The notes under the pieces are model-generated. The model was not told where the DNA came from and did no database searches. It saw only the letters and a program-made list of their open reading frames with translations. A stretch of DNA of 39,250 nucleotides from Gammaproteobacteria bacterium (GTDB lineage: Bacteria > Pseudomonadota > Gammaproteobacteria > Pseudomonadales > Halieaceae): assembly GCA_024742415.1 (NCBI GenBank), contig JANSYN010000010.1:1-39250 (forward strand). Reading direction: 5' to 3'. Below are positions 34,401 to 39,250 of this stretch, piece after piece (position 1 is the first letter of the stretch; the number at the start of each line of letters is the position of its first letter). A program made the position numbers and the translations under genes.

Positions 34401-36041
34401 ATGAAGACCTCAGATCTTTTCGTACGCGCGCTGGAAAACGAGGGCGTGGAGTATATTTTTGGCATTCCCGGCGAAGAGAATCTCGATTTCCTCGATTCAC
34501 TGCGCGGTTCCAGCATTCAACTGATACTGACACGCCACGAGCAGGCCGCCGGGTTCATGGCGGCCACCTACGGCCGCCTCACCGGCAAGCCGGGCGTGTG
34601 TTTGTCGACACTGGGTCCGGGGGCCACCAATTTTGTCACTGCGGCTGCATACGCGCAGCTGGGCGCGATGCCGATGGTGATGATTGCCGGCCAGAAGCCG
34701 ATTCGAAAGAGCAAGCAGGGACGATTCCAGATTGTTGACGTGGTCGATCTGATGCGCCCCATTACCAAGTACTCGCAGCAGGTGGTAGACGGTAACAACG
34801 TGCCCAGCATGGTGCGCGAGGCTTTTCGTGTGGCCAGCGACGAGCGCCCGGGAGCCGCGTACATCGAGTTGCCCGAAGATATTGCGGACGAGCAAACCGA
34901 CGCGTCCATTTTTGACGTCGTTGACGCGCGTCGCGCGATTGCCGATGACATCACCATCGGGCAGGCTGTGCAAATGATCGAGGCCGCAGAGCGACCGCTG
35001 CTTTTGGTGGGCGCCGGTGCAAATCGCAAGCGCACGAGTATCGCGCTCAAGCACTTCGTTGAAAAAACCGGCATCTTCTTTGTCAACACCCAGCTCGGTA
35101 AGGGCGTGATAGATGATCGCCATGACAACTATATCGGCACCGCGGCACTGTCCAGTGATGACTACGTGCACTGTGCGATTGAGCGGGCGGACCTGATCAT
35201 CAACGTCGGGCACGATGTGGTTGAAAAACCGCCGTTTTTTATGGAGAAGAACGGCAAGAAGGTCATTCACGTTAACTTCTATGCGGCTGCGATTGACGAT
35301 GTGTATTTTCCCCAGCTCAATGTGATCGGCGACATTTCAACCTCAGTGGATGCGATCACCGAGCGGGTGAGCATTTCACCGCAGCGCGACTTCAGCTACT
35401 TTGAGCGCGTACGCGATGAGGTTGATCTGCACGTCACGAAGTATTTCGAGGATGAGCGTTTTCCGGTGTTGCCGCAGCGCCTGGTACGCATCCTGCGCGA
35501 GAAACTCGATGATGAGGACATCGTCACCCTGGACAACGGCGTCTACAAAATCTGGTTTGCGCGCAACTACGAGTGCTACGCGCAGAATACGCTGTTGCTG
35601 GACAACGCCCTTGCGACAATGGGCGCTGGTCTGCCCTCGGCCATGTTGGCAAAGCAGCTGTATCCGCAGCGCAAAGTGGTTTCGGTGAATGGTGATGGGG
35701 GTTTCCTGATGAACTCCCAGGAGTTGGAAACCGCCGTGCGAATGAATCTGGATCTTGTTGTGATCATTCTGAATGACAGTGCCTACGGCATGATTAAATG
35801 GAAACAGGAAAACGACGGCTTCGAAAACTTTGGCCTGGATTTCACCAACCCCGATTTTGTTGCCTACGCCAACAGTTTTGGCGCGACCGGGCATCGGCCG
35901 CAGAGCCAGGCAGAGTTCTGTGAGATGCTCGACGGCGCGCTGAACGGCCAGGGCGTGCACGTGATTGACCTGCCGGTGGACTATTCCCTGAATCACGCCA
36001 TTCTCAATGTATTGATCAAGGAGAGCGCCTGCATTCTTTAG
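34401..36041 (+). CDS. Thiamine-diphosphate enzyme, acetolactate synthase large-subunit-like
   Basis: A 546-residue ThDP enzyme. The N-terminal Pyr domain has FGIPGEENLDFLDSL and the catalytic Glu47 in TRHEQAAGF. GPGATNFVTAAAYAQLGAMPMVMI follows, as in acetolactate synthases. The middle domain and the C-terminal PP domain contain the ThDP-Mg motif GDGGFLMNSQELETAVRMNLDLVVIILND. No FAD-binding signature or small-subunit gene is nearby, so it is not the usual biosynthetic IlvB. The next gene encodes an aldehyde dehydrogenase with a 69-base gap; together they suggest a 2-oxoacid to aldehyde to acid route, but the substrate is open. ATG 34401 fits the family start. Confidence 0.85.
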   Translation: MKTSDLFVRALENEGVEYIFGIPGEENLDFLDSLRGSSIQLILTRHEQAAGFMAATYGRLTGKPGVCLSTLGPGATNFVTAAAYAQLGAMPMVMIAGQKPIRKSKQGRFQIVDVVDLMRPITKYSQQVVDGNNVPSMVREAFRVASDERPGAAYIELPEDIADEQTDASIFDVVDARRAIADDITIGQAVQMIEAAERPLLLVGAGANRKRTSIALKHFVEKTGIFFVNTQLGKGVIDDRHDNYIGTAALSSDDYVHCAIERADLIINVGHDVVEKPPFFMEKNGKKVIHVNFYAAAIDDVYFPQLNVIGDISTSVDAITERVSISPQRDFSYFERVRDEVDLHVTKYFEDERFPVLPQRLVRILREKLDDEDIVTLDNGVYKIWFARNYECYAQNTLLLDNALATMGAGLPSAMLAKQLYPQRKVVSVNGDGGFLMNSQELETAVRMNLDLVVIILNDSAYGMIKWKQENDGFENFGLDFTNPDFVAYANSFGATGHRPQSQAEFCEMLDGALNGQGVHVIDLPVDYSLNHAILNVLIKESACIL

Positions 36042-36110
36042 CGGTTCGCGGTTGCCGCGCCCACCTTTTCACCGGCATCGCGCGCGATGCAACTACAGGT
36101 AAGGACACTT

Positions 36111-37502
36111 ATGTCGATGCTGGAAGTGCATAATCCCTACGACCAGTCGCTGCTTGCGACCTTTGAACAATCGACAACGGCAGACGTTGAGCAGGCGCTG
36201 GATACTGCCCAGCAGCTTGCCCGGCGTCGCGGCGCGGTGCTGCCGGCCTATGAACGCATTGAGATACTCGAATCGCTGATGGCTATCATGGCCGGACAAG
36301 TCGAGGAACTCACCCACCTGGCGGCATCGGAAGGGGGCAAGCCCTATCTGGACTCGCGTGTTGAAGTGGAGCGCGCCATCAACGGCGTGAAGCTGGCGCT
36401 GGAGCACCTGGGGCAAGCCAGTGGCGAACAGATTCCAATGGGCCAGACACCGTCTTCGGCCAATCGGATTGCGTTTACGCAACGCGAACCGATTGGCGTG
36501 GTTGCAGCGATCAGCGCTTTTAACCATCCCCTGAACCTGATCGTACACCAGACGGTGCCGGCTCTGGCGGTGGGCTGCCCGGTACTTGTGAAGCCTGCCG
36601 AAACTACGCCGCTGTCCTGCCTGCGATTTGTGGAGATGCTGGCAGAGGCGGGCTTGCCACCACAGTGGTGTCAGGTGCTCAATTGCGATGTCGAGGGGTC
36701 GCAGCAACTGGCCACGGACAATCGCATCGATTACCTGTCGTTCATTGGTTCGGCCCGCGTTGGCTGGATGCTGCGCTCCAGGCTTGCGCCCGGCGTGCGT
36801 TGTGGTCTGGAGCACGGTGGTGCGGCCCCGGTGATTGTTGCAGCCGATGCCGATTGGGACGACATGATCCCTAGCCTGATCAAGGGCGGTTTCTATCATG
36901 CCGGGCAGGTGTGTGTGTCGGTGCAGCGTGTGTATGTGCAGGCGCAGCAGAGCGAGGCGCTGGCCAGTGCGCTGGCGCAAGCGGCTGATGCCCTGACCGT
37001 GGGCAATCAGCTGGACCCGCAGACGGATGTCGGCCCGCTGATTCTGCCGCGTGAGGTGGATCGCGTGGCTCAGTGGGTAGAAGAGGCGCGCGCGGGTGGC
37101 GGCCGCATTCTGTGTGGCGGTCGTAAACTTTCCGCCACGTGCTATGCGCCCACCGTGATCCTTGATCCGCCCGAGGAGTCCCGCGTGGCGCAGCTGGAAG
37201 TCTTTGGCCCCGTGGTGTGTGTCTTCTCCTGCGGCAGCCGCGAAGACGCGCTGCGCCGGGCAAACGCATTGCCGTATGCCTTTCAGGCAGCCGTATTTAC
37301 GCGGGATCTGGACGCCGCACTGGATACGGCCACACGGCTCGATGCAACGGCAGTAATGGTCAATGACCATACGGCCTTTCGTGTGGACTGGATGCCGTTT
37401 GGTGGGCGCCGCCAGTCAGGCCTGGGGCTGGGCGGTATTGCCTACAGCATGCACGAAATGACGCAAGACAAGATGATAGTCATCAAGAGCGATGTGCTGT
37501 AG
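36111..37502 (+). CDS. NAD(P)+-dependent aldehyde dehydrogenase
   Basis: A 463-residue aldehyde dehydrogenase. The catalytic Cys is in GGFYHAGQVCVSVQRVYV. The general base Glu sits in LEHGGAAPVIV (ELGG-type motif altered to EHGG). The oxyanion Asn is in AISAFNHPLNL, and the C-terminal FGPVVCVFSCGSREDAL and PFGGRRQSGLG motifs are present. It resembles the glyceraldehyde-3-phosphate or sulfolactaldehyde dehydrogenase groups more than betaine aldehyde dehydrogenases, but the substrate is unknown. ATG 36111 follows AAGGA by five bases. It is paired with the upstream ThDP enzyme and converges with cmoB. Confidence 0.85.
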   Translation: MSMLEVHNPYDQSLLATFEQSTTADVEQALDTAQQLARRRGAVLPAYERIEILESLMAIMAGQVEELTHLAASEGGKPYLDSRVEVERAINGVKLALEHLGQASGEQIPMGQTPSSANRIAFTQREPIGVVAAISAFNHPLNLIVHQTVPALAVGCPVLVKPAETTPLSCLRFVEMLAEAGLPPQWCQVLNCDVEGSQQLATDNRIDYLSFIGSARVGWMLRSRLAPGVRCGLEHGGAAPVIVAADADWDDMIPSLIKGGFYHAGQVCVSVQRVYVQAQQSEALASALAQAADALTVGNQLDPQTDVGPLILPREVDRVAQWVEEARAGGGRILCGGRKLSATCYAPTVILDPPEESRVAQLEVFGPVVCVFSCGSREDALRRANALPYAFQAAVFTRDLDAALDTATRLDATAVMVNDHTAFRVDWMPFGGRRQSGLGLGGIAYSMHEMTQDKMIVIKSDVL

Positions 37503-37508
37503 CCCGCG

Positions 37509-38525
37509 CTAGGGTGTGTCGCAGGGCTGCCATTGGCCTGGCACATTGGCGGTGACGATGGCACGGCGCGGCGCTGGATACCCTTCAATAGACAAGCCGG
37601 GATCTTGCGGGTCCAGAAAGTTGGCAAGCGAGTGAAAGGTCATCCACGGGGTGGAACGCTGTTCGTCAGTCGACGTCACGGTGACATCGATCAACTCGCA
37701 GTTGCGAAAGCCCAGTTTGCGCAGCCACGCCAGCAGCGTAGCGCAGCTGGGCAAGAACCAGACGTTGCCCATGCGGGCATAGCGACCCTCGGGCATCAGG
37801 GTCGCGCCCGGGCCGCCTTCGATGACCAGCGTCTCCAGCACCAGCTGGCCGCCCGGTCGCAGGCAATCCTTGAGTTCCTGCAGATGATCGATTGGTGAGC
37901 GTCGGTGATACAGCACGCCCATGGAGAACACAGTGTCAAACGCGTGTAGTTTGGGCGGCACTTGCTCAATGCCTGCCGGCAGCAGCCAGATGTCCGCTTG
38001 CTGCAGGTACTTTTGCAGCGCCCAGAACTGCACCACGAACAGCGGTGTGGGGTCTATGCCGATCACCTGCGCCGCGCCGGCGCCGAGCATGCGCCAGCAG
38101 TGATAGCCGCTGCCGCAGCCGACATCCAGTACGCGCCTGTGCTGTAAACCCTCAAGGGCCGCCAGCAGGCGGTCCCATTTCCAGTCGGAACGCCATTCGG
38201 TATCGATATGGGTGCCAAACAACTCAAACGGGCCCTTGCGCCAGGGGTGCAGCTGCATCAGGGCGTCGCGCAACTGCTGTTCGACGGCCGGGTCGATGGG
38301 GGTGCGACAGGAGGCGCCCACCCTGGCGGTGTCCAGGTGGATGGCATCTGCCTGCAGTTCGGGTAAAGCCTCGAGGGCCTGCAGCCAGGTCGGGAGGTCG
38401 CCAAAACGCTGCAGTGACATGCCCGCGCGCAACTGGTCAGGTAGCTGCGCAGCCCAGGTGGCGAGGTCGCCGCCTTGCCAGCGCTCTATCAGTGGGCCGT
38501 AGTCGATGTGGCGGTGCAGCTTCAC
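37509..38525 (-). CDS. cmoB: tRNA U34 carboxymethyltransferase
   Basis: A 338-residue enzyme that uses carboxy-SAM, made by CmoA, to turn 5-hydroxyuridine-34 of tRNA into 5-oxyacetyluridine. The SAM-fold motif RRVLDVGCGSGYHCWRMLGAGA and the CmoB-specific PWRKGPFELFGTHIDTEWRSDWKWDR are both present. GIDPTPLFVVQFWALQKYL and FSMGVLYHRRSPIDHLQELK also fit. The start is GTG 38525, overlapping the cmoA stop as GTGA; a longer open frame from 38576 lies inside cmoA. cmoA-cmoB is the standard order. Confidence 0.95.
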   Translation of the reverse strand: MKLHRHIDYGPLIERWQGGDLATWAAQLPDQLRAGMSLQRFGDLPTWLQALEALPELQADAIHLDTARVGASCRTPIDPAVEQQLRDALMQLHPWRKGPFELFGTHIDTEWRSDWKWDRLLAALEGLQHRRVLDVGCGSGYHCWRMLGAGAAQVIGIDPTPLFVVQFWALQKYLQQADIWLLPAGIEQVPPKLHAFDTVFSMGVLYHRRSPIDHLQELKDCLRPGGQLVLETLVIEGGPGATLMPEGRYARMGNVWFLPSCATLLAWLRKLGFRNCELIDVTVTSTDEQRSTPWMTFHSLANFLDPQDPGLSIEGYPAPRRAIVTANVPGQWQPCDTP

Positions 38526-39250
38526 TTCAGCGCGATCATGGAGGCAAAGTTGAAGCACTGAAACCAGACATCGCAACTGGCGAACCCCGCAGCGGCGATG
38601 CGCCGCTTGTGTGCTGCCAGCGTTTCTGGCACCAGTACATTTTCCAATGCACTGCGTTTTTGCGCCACTTCCAGTTCACTGTAGCCGTTGGCGCGCTTGA
38701 ACTGCTCATGCAGTTCAATGTTCAGTGCATCCAGGTGCGCATCCTCGAAGGTGACCTTTTCTGACAGCACCATGATGGCACCGGGTCGCAGTCCGCTGTA
38801 GATCGTCTTTATCACCTCATCGCGCGCCGCCCTGGGCACAAATTGGAGGGTGAAATTGAGTACCACCACCGAGGCATTGTCGATGTTGATTGTTTGCAGG
38901 TCGGCACATTGCAAATCGACCGGCGTGTGGTGGGTGTCGGTGCCCAGAATGGTCCGGCACTGGTCGAGCATTGCCTGCGAGTTGTCCACGGCGATGATAC
39001 GGCAGTTATCGTGTCGAATGTGTTGGCGCATGGCCAGGGTCGAGGCGCCAAGCGAGCAGCCCAGGTCATACAGGCAAGTGCCCGCGGCGCCGTATTTGCC
39101 GGCCAGTAGCCCGGTCATGGCAACGATGGTGGTATAGCCGGGTACTGAGCGCTTGATCATGTCCGGAAACACGCGCGCAACGCTGTCATCGAAGGCGAAC
39201 GCGGCCGGTTCGCCCATTTGGTGGGAATAGAGTGTGTCGCGGGTTGAGTT
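38522..39250 (-). CDS. cmoA: Carboxy-SAM synthase CmoA (N-terminus cut by window edge)
   Basis: The last 242 residues of CmoA, which makes carboxy-S-adenosylmethionine from SAM and prephenate. TRDTLYSHQMGEPAAFAFDD is the usual N-terminal region (STRDTLF... in E. coli), so the frame continues upstream of the ATG at 39217 and the true start lies beyond 39250. The core RVFPDMIKRSVPGYTTI, YDLGCSLGASTLAMRQ, IAVDNSQAMLDQC and LNFTLQFVP are diagnostic. E. coli CmoA is 247 residues, so only a few residues are missing. It overlaps cmoB by four bases. Confidence 0.95.
   Translation of the reverse strand, partial: NSTRDTLYSHQMGEPAAFAFDDSVARVFPDMIKRSVPGYTTIVAMTGLLAGKYGAAGTCLYDLGCSLGASTLAMRQHIRHDNCRIIAVDNSQAMLDQCRTILGTDTHHTPVDLQCADLQTINIDNASVVVLNFTLQFVPRAARDEVIKTIYSGLRPGAIMVLSEKVTFEDAHLDALNIELHEQFKRANGYSELEVAQKRSALENVLVPETLAAHKRRIAAAGFASCDVWFQCFNFASMIALK

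Noticed and set aside
36093-37370. 425-codon minus-strand frame opposite the aldehyde dehydrogenase
   Set aside because: It is a long antisense frame caused by GC-rich codon bias; no protein family is visible in it.

Overview
The window looks like a chromosomal segment of a GC-rich gammaproteobacterium. The housekeeping orders miaB-ybeZ-ybeY-corC-lnt, leuS-lptE-holA and cmoA-cmoB are classic for the class. The presence of imuA/imuB, a DUF1820 gene and an AsrA-like second Lon suggests a marine, Pseudomonas- or Cellvibrionales-like lineage (inference; no rRNA is present to settle it). No tRNA, rRNA or CRISPR array was found.

Left edge (1-2.1 kb): a mobile, accessory zone. It starts with the N-terminus of an IS110-family transposase. 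Next come attC-like sites separating an AT-rich GNAT acetyltransferase, an orphan membrane protein and a gamma-glutamylcyclotransferase. This reads as a decayed integron cassette array without a visible integrase. From 2.2 to 14.5 kb lie mostly single-gene units: VF530 DNA-binding protein, two methyltransferases, a VIT-type metal transporter, small membrane proteins, a cold-shock protein with a long leader and a strong terminator, a GFA protein, two cupins, two PPOX-family flavoproteins, an SGNH hydrolase, an alkylsulfatase lipoprotein, DUF2164 and an ACT-domain protein.

SOS region (14.5-18.8 kb): imuB and imuA lie on the minus strand, each behind its own near-perfect LexA box (TACTGTA-N6-TACAGTA). 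They are separated by an OsmC gene, a broken GFA fragment, a macrodomain gene and a DUF2007 gene, and no dnaE2 is adjacent. From 19.1 to 28.7 kb, on the minus strand, runs the housekeeping block (miaB, ybeZ/phoH, ybeY, corC, lnt, leuS, lptE, holA), covering tRNA modification, ribosome maturation, lipoprotein acylation, LPS export and the clamp-loader delta subunit.

Right part (29-39.25 kb): DUF1820, a c-type cytochrome with a long acidic insertion, a type Ic aspartate aminotransferase, a second Lon protease behind a sigma-32-like promoter, a thiamine-diphosphate enzyme paired with an aldehyde dehydrogenase, and cmoB-cmoA running off the edge.

A recurring oddity is short-period (10-15 bp) minisatellites. 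There are six arrays in 39 kb; five are intergenic and one forms the C-terminal tail of YbeY. They include a CAA-rich repeat in the presumed imuA leader.
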